The notes under the pieces were generated by a model. That model was not told where the DNA came from, ran no database searches, and saw only the letters and a list, made by a program, of their open reading frames with translations. DNA of 64,000 nucleotides, taken from NCBI GenBank assembly GCA_963693365.1, contig CAVNZM010000003.1, positions 4,774,001-4,838,000 on the forward strand, given 5' to 3'. Made by a program: the position numbers and the translations under genes. Position 1 is the stretch's first letter, and each line of letters opens with the position of its first letter. Below are positions 19,531 to 31,990 of the stretch, piece by piece. The DNA is from Amoebidium appalachense. Lineage: Eukaryota > Ichthyosporea.

Positions 19531-19876
19531 ATGTATTGTACACCACTGCCTAAAGTGACCCCAAAGACTAAAAGGTCATTCTCAAAAGGTGCTGAATAAC
19601 CCCCTCACCCCCTCTCCCCACCCCTCCCCGCCTCTTCTCCCCCCCCCCCCCTCCCCCCCTCCCCCCCCCCCTCCCCCCCCCCCCCCCCCTCCCCCCGGGC
19701 TCAGGAAAAGAAAAAATTCTTTTCCCTACCCCTTTCAACCCGCTTTTTTGTTGTTCCACACAGACCACCATAACATAAGCACGATTCTTCACACCTCATG
19801 TCAATCTACTGCTCAGCACCTATCACTATAAGACCGTGTTTTTTTTTTTTTTTTTTTTGTTTTTTACGGAATATTC

Positions 19877-19892
19877 TTTTTTTTTTTTTTTT

Positions 19893-19938
<46 letters not shown>
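19877..19938 (+). repeat. T26-G36 compound homopolymer tract
   Basis: A pure T run directly abuts a pure G run. Similar tracts occur elsewhere on either strand, for example 8645-8696, 40397-40461, 61749-61795 and, as C-then-A, 57717-57767 and 63760-63810. Confidence 0.9.
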
Positions 19939-19939
<1 letters not shown>

Positions 19940-20330
19940 CGATACATTCACTGGTATGTATACCATTATCCACACGTACAGATTGTGCATGCACAAGAAC
20001 GTACACTAAAGAGTTTTTGCGATGATAAGGGTTTGAAGAGGAAAGATAGAAACATAAGCAGCACTTTGCAGCATATGCCTCTTCGTGTTCTTCCTTTTTC
20101 TTCTTTTTAACTTAACTGGGGAGAGGGGGGGAGGGGAGAGGGGGGGAGGGTGGAGGGAGGGAGGGAGGGAGGGGGAGGGGGGCGGGGTGTTGGGAGGGGG
20201 GAGGGGGGGCAGTGGAGGGGCAGTGCAAGAGGCAGAATGGTGACTCCTGTGGGTCTGGTTGGGGTTGGGGTGGTGGGTCCCGGTATTGGGGGGAGAAGGG
20301 GGTGTGGGTGTGGGTGTGGGTGTGGGTGTG

Positions 20331-20361
<31 letters not shown>

Positions 20362-20489
20362 AGGGGGGGGGGGGGGGGGGGGGGAAGAGGTAATGGGTCT
20401 AAGGAAATGGTTTTGTCAAATAATCTGTCCTTTTCATCTCGTTTTCACCCATAGCTGTTAATCTAGGCTGCCATAGCTGAGGGCTACAG

Positions 20490-20650
20490 TGATCCACACA
20501 TTCTGTCCCACAATCACAGCGACATCTTTGTGCATTCACCACCAGCCGATTTTACTCCCGTCAGTTGGGTGACCGCCCACACTAATGCATGCCACTATGG
20601 TGGTTGCTGCAGCTCCTCTGACCCTGGGAGTTCCGGGTCGCCTATAGTAC
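20490..20650 (+). repeat. Dispersed repeat family A, copy 4
   Basis: Close match to copies 3 and 5 (CATTCTGTCCCACAATCACA, CAGTTGGGTGACCGCCCACA, GCATGCCACTATGGTGGTTG). It is preceded by a CAGTGATC word shared with copies 1 and 5. Confidence 0.75.
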
Positions 20651-21589
20651 CAGCTGATCATTATAAGGTTAGTGAACATACCCTCCCCCCCCAACCCCCC
20701 CCCCTCCCCCACCCCCCACCCACCCCACCCCCACTTCCCCCTCCTACCCCCCATCACCATGAGACTTTCCCCCCATTCCCATGAACCACCACCACCACGC
20801 ATATCTTGCATTTTTAAGGTCACTTACAAACTCCATTTGTCCCCCCTACCCCCCTTCCCCCCCCACGCCCTCCCCCCCCCCCCCCCCCCCCCCTTCCCCC
20901 CTCTCTTTCCCCATCCTACGGCTCCTATCTACCCTGGCGTGAACATCACGTATTAATGTTGTCCGAAGGGGCAGGAGGGGGTGAGGAGGTGGGGGAAGGG
21001 GGGGGAGGGGGGCGGGGGGGGGGGTTGAAGGTAGACAAAGGTGAGGGCAATACATTTTTTTATCGTTGAACCGTTGATATACTCAGAGTACACACGAAAC
21101 AAATATACTCTCAGTTCATAAAGGTAAGATAACACACTTGACAAACCACAAAATAAACAAAGAAACTATCACATAAACTTTTTTTGTTATGGTGCTTTTT
21201 TCGCTCACCCACAGGACACACAAAAGTAAGATGTATCCGCACTCTGACCAGCAAGTATATGCAGGACACAGACCCCACCCCCCACACACACACTCCCCCC
21301 CACCAAAAAATTCAAAAAATAGCAGAGGGATTAAAGCAAGAGGGGACGCAATGAACGTACATGTTGCTGTTATCCCCCTCATTTTTTTGTAGTTTAAACT
21401 TTATTCAATTGTTTTCATTCATTCTGTCTTCGGACACGTTGCTGCTGACGCATTCAAACAATCACAGATGGCTCATAAGATGCCACGTGTGGGCATCTAC
21501 TAGTAGCCCACTTGGAGTAAAACCCACACCCTGAGAAGTGAAGGCTGCTGGGGATAGGGAGACTTTAAAATCAAATGCAGACTTTTCTA

Positions 21590-21619
21590 TTTTTTTTTTT
21601 TTTTTTTTTTTTTTTTTGG

Positions 21620-21671
<52 letters not shown>
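21590..21671 (+). repeat. T28-GGC-G51 compound tract
   Basis: A T run (21590-21617), the interrupting GGC, then 51 G (21621-21671), one of the longest G runs in the window. Confidence 0.9.
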
Positions 21672-21672
<1 letters not shown>

Positions 21673-21785
21673 GGGGGAGGGGGAGGAAGGGATCACAGCT
21701 CTGCACACTTTTGGTCCTTTTTTGTGTGTGCATGCGTGCATGTGTGTGTGGGGCAGGTGGGTGGGTGTGTGGGTGGTGGTGGTGG

Positions 21786-21828
<43 letters not shown>

Positions 21829-21984
21829 GGTCCCTTGAGTTTAGGGCAGGGGAACGGAATGCGGGAGATGCTTTGGCGGGAACCCATGATAAATAACGAT
21901 CGAGGAGTTTGAAGTGGTGGATCGGGTCTATGGAAAGCAGTCAATCGGCACAGCCATTCACTGTTAACCTCTATAAGTGCCCAC

Positions 21985-22145
21985 ATCTAAAGGTCACAGT
22001 GATCAACACAATCTGTCCCGCAATCACAGCCACATATTTGTGCATTCACCACCAGCTGATTTTACTCCCCTCAGTTAAGTGACTGCCCACACAAATGCAT
22101 GCCACTATGGTGGTTGCTGCAGTTGCCCTGCCCGTTGCTTCCAGA
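21985..22145 (+). repeat. Dispersed repeat family A, copy 5
   Basis: Same block order as copy 4, beginning near GGTCACAGTGATCAACACA and ending after ATGCCACTATGGTGGTTGCT. Confidence 0.75.
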
Positions 22146-22419
22146 CGTAGCAATGATTGAGATTGCCGTGGAGGCAAAAGTCACCCAAAGCAGCCGTTAA
22201 ATAACAGTTCAAGTAAATGCCCCCCCCCCCCCCCCCCCCCCCCCCACCCACCCACCCACCCACTGCCTCTTGTCCCCCCCATCACCACGCGATATTTTTT
22301 CCATTTCCTCAATAACAGACACCTCCACACACTACATACTTATATTTAAGGTCACTAATGAGATCCCATTGCCCCCCCCCCCCCCCCACCACCACCACTC
22401 CCCCCTCCCCGGCACTCCG

Positions 22420-22466
<47 letters not shown>

Positions 22467-22945
22467 TTCCCGTCCCCACTCCCCCCCATGTCCCCCCCTC
22501 TCACTCCCACGGTTCCCTATCTACCCGGTGTGAAAAACATGTATGAGTGCTGTTTGAAGGGTTGGAAGGAGGGGGAGGGTTGGGTTCCAATAGGTATTGG
22601 GGACTTGTGGTTATGGTTCATGTGTGGTAGTAGTTATCGGCTTTCTTTTCTTTTCTTTTAACGTGACTAGTTGTTTTTTGTTGTGGTGGTGGTGGTGGTG
22701 GTGGTGTTGGTGGTGGTTGTGTGTGTGTGTGTGTGTGGAGGGGGGAGGGGGGGGGGGAGGTTAACGTTGGGGGGGGATTTGAGCTTTTTTGCTGCCCCCC
22801 TCCCCCCCCCCCTCCCCCTTTCCCCCTGAGGCTCCACAAAGTGGGTGTGTTGTCACGGTTAGTTGGTACATTTGTGGCTGTGGTGACGCTGGTGGTGCTT
22901 GTGGTGGTGTGCACACCCACTATGTTGTGGGTGGGTTGTTGTTGT

Positions 22946-22990
<45 letters not shown>

Positions 22991-23247
22991 GAGGGGGGGG
23001 GGGGAGGGGGAGACGGGAGGGGAAAGGGGGGGAAGGGGGAAGTTGGTGAGGGGGGCACTTCTACTCTTTTTATTTCTTCTCTCGTTTCTGTATTCTTTTT
23101 CTTTTTGCGGATGCCGGTGGTGGTGGTGGTGGTGGTGGGGGGGGGGGGGGGGGGGGGAGGAGGGGGGGAGAGGGGGGGGGGGGGGGGGGGGGGGGGAAAG
23201 GGGCAAAGCGGAGAAGGGCGAGAGTGGAAGTGGGTGGAGGGGGAGAG

Positions 23248-23285
<38 letters not shown>

Positions 23286-23329
23286 GAAGACACGGAAACT
23301 GTCAGCAACATCATGCCTTTGCTCAGAAA

Positions 23330-23520
23330 ATAGCAACAGCGGATATGACCTACTTCAATTCATGTCACGTGCAAACACAGATCGAGAAGATCCCAGCACA
23401 CATTCTGTCCCACAATCACAGTCAATTCTTTGTGCATTCACCACCAGCTGATTTCACTCCCGTCAGTTGGGTGACCGCCCACGCAAATGCATGCCACTAT
23501 GATGTTGCAATCGGCTCTGG
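23330..23520 (+). repeat. Dispersed repeat family A, copy 6 (fullest)
   Basis: Shares the upstream half with copy 1 (GCGGATATGACCTAC and AATTCATGTCACGTGC) and the full core (ACATTCTGTCCCACAATCAC to GCATGCCACTATG). Confidence 0.75.
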
Positions 23521-24219
23521 TGTCATGCACGGCTGCAAGGGGAAAAACGTTAAGGTCATAATGTCACCCCCACATCAGTTTTGCTGAACAACTCAATACT
23601 TCACCACCTGTTGTCTTCCCTCCCTCCCCTCCCCCCACATCCACCACCACCACCACCACCACCACCACCATCAACCCACCCATCCAGGTACCGTCACATA
23701 CCACCACCACCACCACCACCAACCCACCCATCCAGATACCGTCAGCTTATACCACCATCACCACCAGAACCAAAGTTTGCGCACTACCAGACACTCGCAC
23801 GTTTTTTAAAAATTTCAACAATCTATACCAACTATATTAGACTGAGCCCGGTATAGAGACATGGCAGAACAACTCGGCCCCCCAATAAATTCCGGCGTTA
23901 TATCCATTTGGCAAAACTTTCTAACACATTCCCCCCCCCCCCCCCCCCCCCCTCCCCTTCCCCATATCCCCCCACACGACAAAATGAAATCCCGCCCTTC
24001 TCACCTACTTCTTCTTCCTGCCCACCCTGCTTACATCCACCTGCGTAGAAGTGTGACCCTCCCTCCCCCTCCCCCCTCCCCTCCTCTCCCCCCACCTCCC
24101 CGTCCCCCCCACCAAAAAGGGAAAGAAAAAGAAATACGCAGGCACACATGCACTCACACACGCACACACACACACGCATACACATGTTGGGGGAAAGGAA
24201 AGGGGGGCGGCTGCCGGGG

Positions 24220-24259
<40 letters not shown>

Positions 24260-24274
24260 GGGGAGAAGAGGAAA

Positions 24275-25031
24275 GAGGGGACAAATGGATACTAAAAGAA
24301 CGGTCAGCATATGCATAAGGCAAACAACTAAGGCTAATAGTCATAATAGTATGATAGTATGGTCTTGTGATCGCACGGCCCTCTGAAAAAAGAGTGATAG
24401 TATGGTCTTGCAGTTGCACGTCCGGGCCTAAACACTTTCAACTCATGTACAATAGCGTATGCAAACTGTGAACATTTTTAGCATCACAGAGGGCCCCCAC
24501 GTTGCAATCATTTCACTCCCGTCAATGTGTTGGGTGACCGCTTACACAAATGCCTTGCACATCATTGCGGGGCCATAGTTGACTCATATGATGGTTTGGA
24601 CATAAACAAGTTGGTCGCCTAAAGCAATTACGGAAAAATTCTTGGCCCAGACTGCGGGGGGAGGGGGGGGGGGGGGAGAAGAGGAGGGAGGGGACAAATG
24701 GATATTAAAAGAACGGTCAGCATATGCATAAGGCAAACAACTAAGGCTAATAGTCATAATAGTATGATAGTATGGTCTTGTGATAGTATGGTCTTGCAAT
24801 TGCACGTCCGGGCCTTAACACTTTTTCAACTCATGTAGCGTATGCAAACTGTGAACATATTTAGCATCACAGAGGGACCACGTTGCAATCATTTCACTCC
24901 CGTCAATGTGTTGGGTGACCGCTTACACCAATGCCTTGTACATCGTTGCGGCCATATTGACTCATGATCATTTGGACATAAACAAGTTGGTCGCCTAAAG
25001 CAATTACGGAAGAATTCTTGGCCCAGACTGC
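24275..25031 (+). repeat. Tandem duplication (two units of about 340-370 bp) carrying degenerate family A copies 7 and 8
   Basis: Unit 1 (about 24275-24652) and unit 2 (about 24690-25031) share, in order, GGACAAATGGATA, AAAGAACGGTCAGCATATGC, AGTATGATAGTATGGTCTTG, TGCACGTCCGGGCC, CATTTCACTCCCGTCAATG, GGGTGACCGCTTACAC and TTCTTGGCCCAGACTGCG. A G run precedes unit 2. The CACTCCCGTCA/GGGTGACCGC words are the central part of repeat family A. Confidence 0.75.
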
Positions 25032-25040
25032 GCCGTGCAG

Positions 25041-25091
<51 letters not shown>

Positions 25092-25246
25092 TTCACCACG
25101 ACGACCACCACCATCTGGTCCACCACACCACCAATACCACACACATACAGACAACGCACACACACACACAAAAACACCTCTATAGACAGGGATTTTGCAC
25201 GAAACAGGGCCGTCCCAGCTATATTAGTTGATACTGAAGTAGGGTG

Positions 25247-25292
<46 letters not shown>

Positions 25293-25293
25293 T

Positions 25294-25326
<33 letters not shown>

Positions 25327-25370
25327 ACATGGGTGTGTAGATAGAGGGGAGCTGGGTGGGTGGGTGTACT

Positions 25371-25405
<35 letters not shown>

Positions 25406-25602
25406 CTGATGAGCGGCTGAGCATACTGGCTGGACTCGCCGTGTTCACGTACACCGCCTTTGGCACATACTGTGCATGCACATACGCGCATAATTAGTCA
25501 CTGTGTGCAAGAACTCAGTCTACCTGTTCGAGGGGTGGGGGCTAGAAATTGAGGAAAATGCACACACAAAGTCTGACTCAGCATACACCCCCCCCCCCCC
25601 CC

Positions 25603-25638
<36 letters not shown>

Positions 25639-25764
25639 CCCCACCCCACCTTCCTTCCCTCCCTCCTCAACGAACAATGCTGGATGTGAGCATACACACG
25701 GCACACACGTAACACATGTATGGGGGTCGAAAGGGTAAATGTAATTGGTGTAATTGTTTTTTTT

Positions 25765-25836
<72 letters not shown>

Positions 25837-26350
25837 GGGGGGGGGGGGGGGGAGAGGGGGGAGAGGGGGGGGAGGGGGGGAAGGCGGGGGGATTAAGGAT
25901 GGCCCCAACACCGATAAGGGAATTCCAAACATGGAGGGTCACTGCATGTTCTCTTTTTGAGAAGAGATGGGGGGGGGGGGGGGGGACTGACTGTGTGATA
26001 GAGTGGGCGAATGAAACATACTCCATGCAACCATATGATGACCCTTTTTTTTTGTCTTCCAGAGCAAAATGTTTTTGTGTCAACACGTTAACTTGAAGGC
26101 CTTTCAGGGTCCTATCAAAATTCAAGTCCGCTATATAACGACCGGCAAATCATAAATCATAAAAACCATCGCACACAACATACACCCACGTCATTCCTAT
26201 TGAATTCTGCTTCACGGTTCAAACCATTCTAAAATCGGTAGTCATCCCAATGAAACCAACAGGTCCAAACACAACCCAAACCCAGATGTTGCAACACAAT
26301 AAATTCACCTAATATTCATAATGCAGCCTGTCTATTGGGTCTTTAGTTTT

Positions 26351-27620
26351 TTATAGCACCCCTCTCATTGGCGGTGAGACCAGGATCACACCGTCTCCTC
26401 TCACAAACAACATCGGAACAGTTCGTGTCGATGTCTGTACCCACCCAAAAGTGTCAGCATACATCATATATCCACCACCCTTCCCCAAACCCCCCTTCTT
26501 CCCCCCCCCACCCCCCCCCTCCGTCCCCCCCCCCCCCCCCCCCCCCCTCCGTCCATCCCCCCTCCCCCCCCCCCCCCCCCCCCCTGCCCCTCCCCTCCCA
26601 CTACTCCGCCGTCCAAATACACCCACAACCCAATTAGATGCACAATCCCCCCCCTTCCCCCCCCCCCCCCCCCCCCCCTCCCCCCTCCCCCCCCCCCCCC
26701 CCACCCACACCCCCCTGCCCCCTCTCCTCCTGCTTTGTGGTGCTTACATACTCGTTTACCAACAAACGTCAACCGACATAGGCCTCTACTTCCCAAACAC
26801 CCGTATGCGTAACTCGATACAAACACCCCCCCCCCCCCCCCCCCCCCCCCCCCCTTCTCCGTGCCACCATACCTACACATTGCACTCTTGCTTGCGAACT
26901 AATAGGTCTAACGGTCCCGCCCACACGCAGGGAGACATGCACAAATCCCAGCACCACCACAACCAACATGCACAGGCACAGGCATAGACACAGGCGGGCG
27001 ATGTGCTTGTGCCCGAACACGCATGCACATACGCGCGCACACATACACACAAACACACGCACACACACACACACACACACAATGCAAATACCCCTTTCCA
27101 ACCACTTACCCTCACCTACAACCACCTACACACACCTTGCCCGCGCCACCTTGACACAACCTCTCCCCCCCCCCCCCCCAAAAAAAAAAACACCCACCCA
27201 CCACCCACCCACCCACCCACTCACACACACACGCACACCCTACTAGCAGTTTCCTGCCCACAAACAGCCACACTCCCCAATACCTAGATACACCCACCTA
27301 CCCACGCAAGCGAACGCGCAACCACTTCAACTCTTAACACACACACACACAGATACGACCCCCCCCGCCCCCGGGGGGACACCCAGATATACCCACACCC
27401 ACACCCTTACACATAAACAGCCATTCAGCCGCCAGCAACTCCCCTTCCCCCCCCATCTCCCCCTTCGCCCCTGACACGCACGAGCATGCGCATGTGTGTG
27501 TGTGCGCGCCCACACACACACACACCCACCACCACACCTATCCACCCACACCCACACCCACACCCATCCACCCACCCACCCACCCACAGCCACACCACAC
27601 CCCCCCCAACCCACATACCG

Positions 27621-27664
<44 letters not shown>

Positions 27665-27670
27665 CTCACA

Positions 27671-27730
<60 letters not shown>

Positions 27731-27929
27731 CACGCACACGCACACACACACGCACACACGCACGCACGCACGCACGCACGCACGCACACGCACACGCACA
27801 CGCACACACACACACACACACGCACACGCACACGCACACGCACGCACGCACGCACGCACGCACACGCACGCACGCACGCACGCACGCACACGCACGCACA
27901 CACGCACACACGCACACACGCACACGCAC

Positions 27930-27971
<42 letters not shown>

Positions 27972-28432
27972 TGATCATGCCCTCGTTCGTCTCCTCGTCT
28001 ATCTCCACCGTTGTGATGGTCTCCTCCACATCCGAAAGAATCATGTTCAGATGCTGGTCGTACGCCTGAAGAATAAAAAACGTAAATGCAACTCGAAAAA
28101 GGTCACAGTGTATGCATCATAAGCAGAACCCACCAGGGTGAAGGGGGAGGGGGGCTTTTGGGAAAAAGGAGTGGTTCAACAAATCATGCATACCATTACT
28201 GAAGAGAAGAGAGCGGAAAGGGGGGGGGGGGGGGGGGGGGGGGGGGGGAAGGGGAGGGGCGGGACAAAAAGAGAGGGAAGGGCAGGAGCGGAGGCATAAC
28301 AGAAAGCCAGGAAAGCAAAGGCCATAAGGGGAAAAGGAGCAGAGATGGGGGATCAAGGAGAGACACAGTGTGAGAGACGATCGTGAAGTAAAAAAAAAAA
28401 AACGAGTCAAAAGGGGGAGGTGACGTGTGTGT

Positions 28433-28463
<31 letters not shown>

Positions 28464-28728
28464 GGGGGGGGGAGAGGGGGGAGGAATGCAACAGAGCCCC
28501 GTGTACACATTCGTGACCGAAAGCACAATGAAGATTTTGCAAGCAGACAGAAAGAATATGCATCCTAAGCAATGGGGGGTGGGGGGTGGGGGTGCGTGGG
28601 TGGGTGGGTGGGTGTGGGGGGGGGGGGGGGGGGGGGGGGGGGGAGGGGGGGGGGGGGAGTGAGGGGGGAGGGAGGGGAAAAAAGATAGCAAGAGAGAGAC
28701 AGAGCGAGACAGAGCGAGAGAGCGGGAG

Positions 28729-28809
<81 letters not shown>

Positions 28810-29750
28810 CAGGGAGGGAGGGGGGGAAGGGAGGGGGAGGGGGGGGGGGGGGGGGGGGGAGGGGGAGGGGGCAAAGAGAGAGGGAGAGAGAACTTGTGGG
28901 GTGGGAGAAGTGTTTGGGAGGGGGGGGGAGGGGGGGGAGAGGGGGAACGGCAAAGGAAAAGAGAAAGAGATAGGGTTATCAGTGAACAATAAGGAAGCAG
29001 ATGAGTGGTAGCCGTAAAGACATGATAGGGGGGGGGGGGAGGTGAGAGAAAAGAGTTACAAAAAGGATTGGGGAAGTGGTATGGCAGAATGCCAACGGGG
29101 TTGGGTGTTGGGGTGGGGAGGGGGGAAAGGAAGAAGAGACGAAGAGGAGAGAGGGGGAGTGAGAGGGTGTACAGAGGGAGGGGGGGGGAGGGGGGGGGGA
29201 GGTACTGCAGAGCGCTATGAAGGAAAAGAGAGGGAGGGTTGGCAGGAAAGAATGAGTGGCAAAACAGGATTCTCATGGGAAGAGAGACGTGGAGATGGAA
29301 CCATGGGATGCGGAGAGTGAGAAAGTAAGGCAATCTTGAAGAGGAAGAAGAAGCAAATGGGAGAACGTGAGACAGGCATAGGGTGAGGGTTGTGGACATC
29401 CACTAGAGCGGCCAAGAGGACGGATGCCATTAACAAGACCCAGAAAGGTAGCGGCCGGGGGAGGGGGGGGGGGGGAGGGGGGAGAGCGAGAGACGGGGCG
29501 GGGGGGGGGGGGGGGGGGGGGGAGGGGGGCGGCGGCCGGGGAACGGAGGGCGAGGAGAGAAAGAGAAAAGGGAGGGTTGAGGGTTGGCATGGGGGTGTGA
29601 GAGAAAAGAGAGAAAAGAGATAGAAAGAGAGAAAGAGAGGGAGAAGAGAGTCAGAGAGGGAGAGAGGAAGGGACGGAAGGGAAAGAGAGGGAGGGAAAGA
29701 TAGATAGATAGAGAGAGAGAGAGAGCGAGAGAGAGAGAGAGGGGGAGAGA

Positions 29751-29805
<55 letters not shown>

Positions 29806-30082
29806 AGGGGGGGGGGAGGGAGGGAGAAAGACGAGAGAAATAGAGGTGGGCAAGAGAGGAGGCAAAAGATGCACACGCAACGGCACCTGAACAACTTTGT
29901 CAAACAGTCACACACGACACACCCATGACCTAGGTAACTCAAGCTCTCGGTGTATCCTTAATAACCCGTCCCTTCCCCCCCCCCCCCCCCCCCCCTCCCC
30001 CCTTTTCCTCCCCATCCCCAAAAGAACCAACCAACCAACCAAAAAACAAAACAACAACAACAAAAAAGACACACAAACACAA

Positions 30083-30142
<60 letters not shown>

Positions 30143-30270
30143 TACAGCAGGTTCCCTACCGCCCTCCCCCCTCCTCCTCACCCTTCTTCTCTCTCTCTCG
30201 CCCTCTTCCTCTCTCTCTCTCCCTGTCTTCCTCCCCCACCCCCCCACCCCCTCTCCCCCTCCACCCCTTG

Positions 30271-30311
<41 letters not shown>

Positions 30312-30536
30312 TCTCTTTCTCTCTCTCGCCCCGTCTCTCTCTCTCTCTCCCCCCTTCCCTCCCCCCTCTCACTCCTCTTTCTCTATTCCTTCCTCTGTCT
30401 CTCCCTCTCTCTCTGTCCTTCCCTATCCCTCCCCCCCCTCCCCCCCCCCCCCCCCCCTCCCCCCCCCCCCCTCCCTCCTTCCAATCGCACACACACACAA
30501 CACACACACACACCCACGCAAACGCAAGTGTGTGCG

Positions 30537-30574
<38 letters not shown>

Positions 30575-30858
30575 CTCGCGCGCGCGCGAGCGCGCGCACA
30601 CACACGCACACACACGCACGCACGCACGCACACACACACATTTCCCCTCCCGTCCCTCCCCCTCCCTCCCCTCCCCTCTCTTCCTCCCCTCCCCCCCCTC
30701 CCCCCCCCCTCCCCTCCCCCCCCTCCACCTCATTCACTTACGTGCAGGCGTCCCCTCAGCTCCCTATCACTCCGCAGCTTGACGTATATTCTCTCATCCA
30801 GACTAAGACGCACAAGGTCTAGCGGCTCCTCAACCGTGGTTACAGGCTCTGTCTCCAT
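26351..30858 (-). CDS. LSM3: LSM3, U6 snRNA-associated Sm-like protein
   Basis: Subunit of the LSm2-8 ring that binds the U6 snRNA 3' end and of the cytoplasmic LSm1-7 ring in mRNA decay. There are three exons: 30858-30742 (39 codons, ends RELRGRLH), 28065-27970 ([10 protein letters not shown], then EIDEET) and 26434-26351 ([19 protein letters not shown], stop TAA). All junctions are phase 0. Donors are CAC|GTAAGT and AAG|GTGTGT; acceptors are TTCTTCAG and GGGTACAG. The product has 98 residues, close to the roughly 100 of the family, with both Sm motifs intact, including the RGDGV of Sm2. The N-terminus begins [20 protein letters not shown]. Intron 1 is about 2.7 kb and intron 2 about 1.5 kb, both packed with microsatellites. 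The identification is firm. Confidence 0.96.
26435..27969 (-). repeat. LSM3 intron 2: C runs and a 300-bp CA/CGCA microsatellite
   Basis: On the plus strand, 26490-26850 is dominated by poly(C) runs. 27166-27190 is a C13-A11 compound. 27485-27620 has CACACC words. About 27623-27969 is (CA)n interleaved with (CGCA)n blocks, alternating purine-pyrimidine throughout and so prone to form Z-DNA. The intron's own 5' splice site is the first GT of this array. Confidence 0.8.
28066..30741 (-). repeat. LSM3 intron 1: GA, G and CT/CA microsatellites
   Basis: The plus strand holds G runs (about 28220-28250, 28616-28643, 29500-29522), (GA)n at about 28731-28808 and 29700-29798, (CA)n at 30085-30138, (CT)n at about 30270-30330, and CA/CG alternations at 30540-30640. 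One dispersed family B copy sits at 28494-28575. No additional coding exon is recognised. Confidence 0.6.
28494..28575 (-). repeat. Dispersed repeat family B, copy 1
   Basis: The minus strand reads ATGCATATTCTTTCTGTCTG, then TTCATTGTGCTTTCGG and ATGTGTACACGG. The same word order occurs at 62569-62635. A related 5' part (GGGTTCTGCTTATGATGCAT) lies at about 28105-28140. Confidence 0.5.
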
Positions 30859-31289
30859 CTTAGCGAATATGTAAAAGGGCTGAAACTGAAGAACAGTTAC
30901 GTGTGTCTGTGTATGGGACGTAAAACGTTGATTTCAAGTGGCCTCCAGCAGTCTGCCAGTCACGGCCCTCTGTGCGCAGGGGATATTGATACTACCAAAA
31001 TGTAAGGGTGTTACTAACAATAGAAAGATAAAAATAGAACTTTGTGCTCGAGCCTCCAGTATGTACTGTAGTCTACATAATGTCGACTCTAGATAGTGGT
31101 AAGGGTGGAGTTTTTTGGGCTTAGAGTGACGTCACGGCATGGTGTGGGGCGCCCGCGGGCCCGCGCGGGAGCCAGGGCCCTAATTACTCAGTTCAGTTAT
31201 AGCATAGTCAACGTCCGATTACCTTTACTTACACAGAAAATGCTGATTGATAATTTAAGAAGGGAATTTTCTTACATATTGTAGTACTA
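30859..31289. other. LSM3 upstream region
   Basis: Presumed 5' untranslated region and promoter of LSM3 on the minus strand. No gene is seen. GTGACGTCAC at about 31126-31135 is a palindromic CRE-like site, followed by a GC-rich self-complementary patch (GCGCCCGCGGGCCCGCGCGG, 31149-31168). Confidence 0.4.
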
Positions 31290-31990
31290 TGCCCACCTAT
31301 ATTTTAGGTTGTGATATCTACTTAGTACTGATACGTATAGGGGCGTGCTACTATACCGCCGGATGAGCCACAGTGCGGAGGAGCTCGAGGGCCCGGAGCT
31401 CCAGAACGGCGCTGGGCAGTCCACGCTCGTGTGGTTCCCAGGGAGCCGCCAGCAGGACCGGCGGGCGGCGGGGGGAACAAAGAACCGCACCCCATCTTGC
31501 CAGTGGAGCGTGGCAGCATCGGTGGTCACAGTGACGCTGGGGAGAGGTGACAGTTCGTACGGTGGGAGCTGGGGTATGCGGGTCGGGAGGGAGCCGATGA
31601 TTCGGAGGAGCCGGCCCAAAAGGCGAAGCTTGTGGCGCCAGGAGCCGGGCCGACCCGAAAGGACGCCATAGACAGGTCGGACCAGGGTCAGGACGTGGGG
31701 GACCGCGGGCCGAAGACTCACGGCCAGGCCAAGCCAACGGGAGAGGAGCTTGGCAGACACAAAGCGGCGTGAAACACAGGCATGACCCATCACCAGGCTG
31801 TGGCCTCCCTGAGCTTGGAGAGGGAGGCCGAGGTTGGACGGACTCCGAGCTGGCCTTGGAGCAGGTCGACGGTAACCCCCAGGTGGTCCAGGACATGGGT
31901 CGGTTCCCACTGGCAGTGACCCTTGGTGGGCAGGCGCTGCAGACCGTGGGCGGACAACAGCTGGGTCACCAGATCTCGAACCCTATAGAT
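31290..31990 (-). pseudogene. Degenerate DIRS-like retroelement fragment (reverse transcriptase end and RNase H)
   Basis: Minus-strand fragments read like the RT thumb and RNase H of tyrosine-recombinase (DIRS-type) retroelements. They include DLVTQLLSAHGLQRLPTKG, LDHLGVTVDLLQGQLGV and ASLSKLREATAW (about 31830-31960), then LRPAVPHVLTLVRPVYGVLS and SVTVTTDAATLHW (about 31500-31740), the last resembling the TDAS motif of RNase H. Reading them in order needs at least one frame change, and a TGA interrupts the first block near 31815. No recombinase, terminal repeat or upstream RT was found. It could instead be a remnant of another retroelement class; the protein resemblance is partial. Confidence 0.5.

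Larger units (their letters stand above)
19257..26350. other. Repeat-rich intergenic DNA between the gypsy element and LSM3
   Basis: No gene is supported. It contains several dispersed family A copies (listed separately), a tandem duplication at 24.3-25.0 kb, and many very long G or C runs (for example 21621-21671, about 22420-22466, about 22947-22988, 25041-25089). It also has T/G compound tracts, (GT) at 25246-25326, (CCA) at 23641-23720, and GGT runs. All long frames here are homopolymer or dinucleotide shadows. 26100-26350 is AT-richer and lies downstream of the LSM3 stop. Confidence 0.5.

Noticed and set aside
27425-28122. Long frames coding His-Thr or Cys-Val repeats
   Set aside because: Translations of CA/GT microsatellites in an LSM3 intron. 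The same applies to all similar frames at 44-57 kb.
28407-30874. Frames of 200-330 codons rich in Ser/Leu/Pro or Arg/Glu/Gly
   Set aside because: Products of (GA)n/(CT)n and G/C runs, lying inside LSM3 intron 1.
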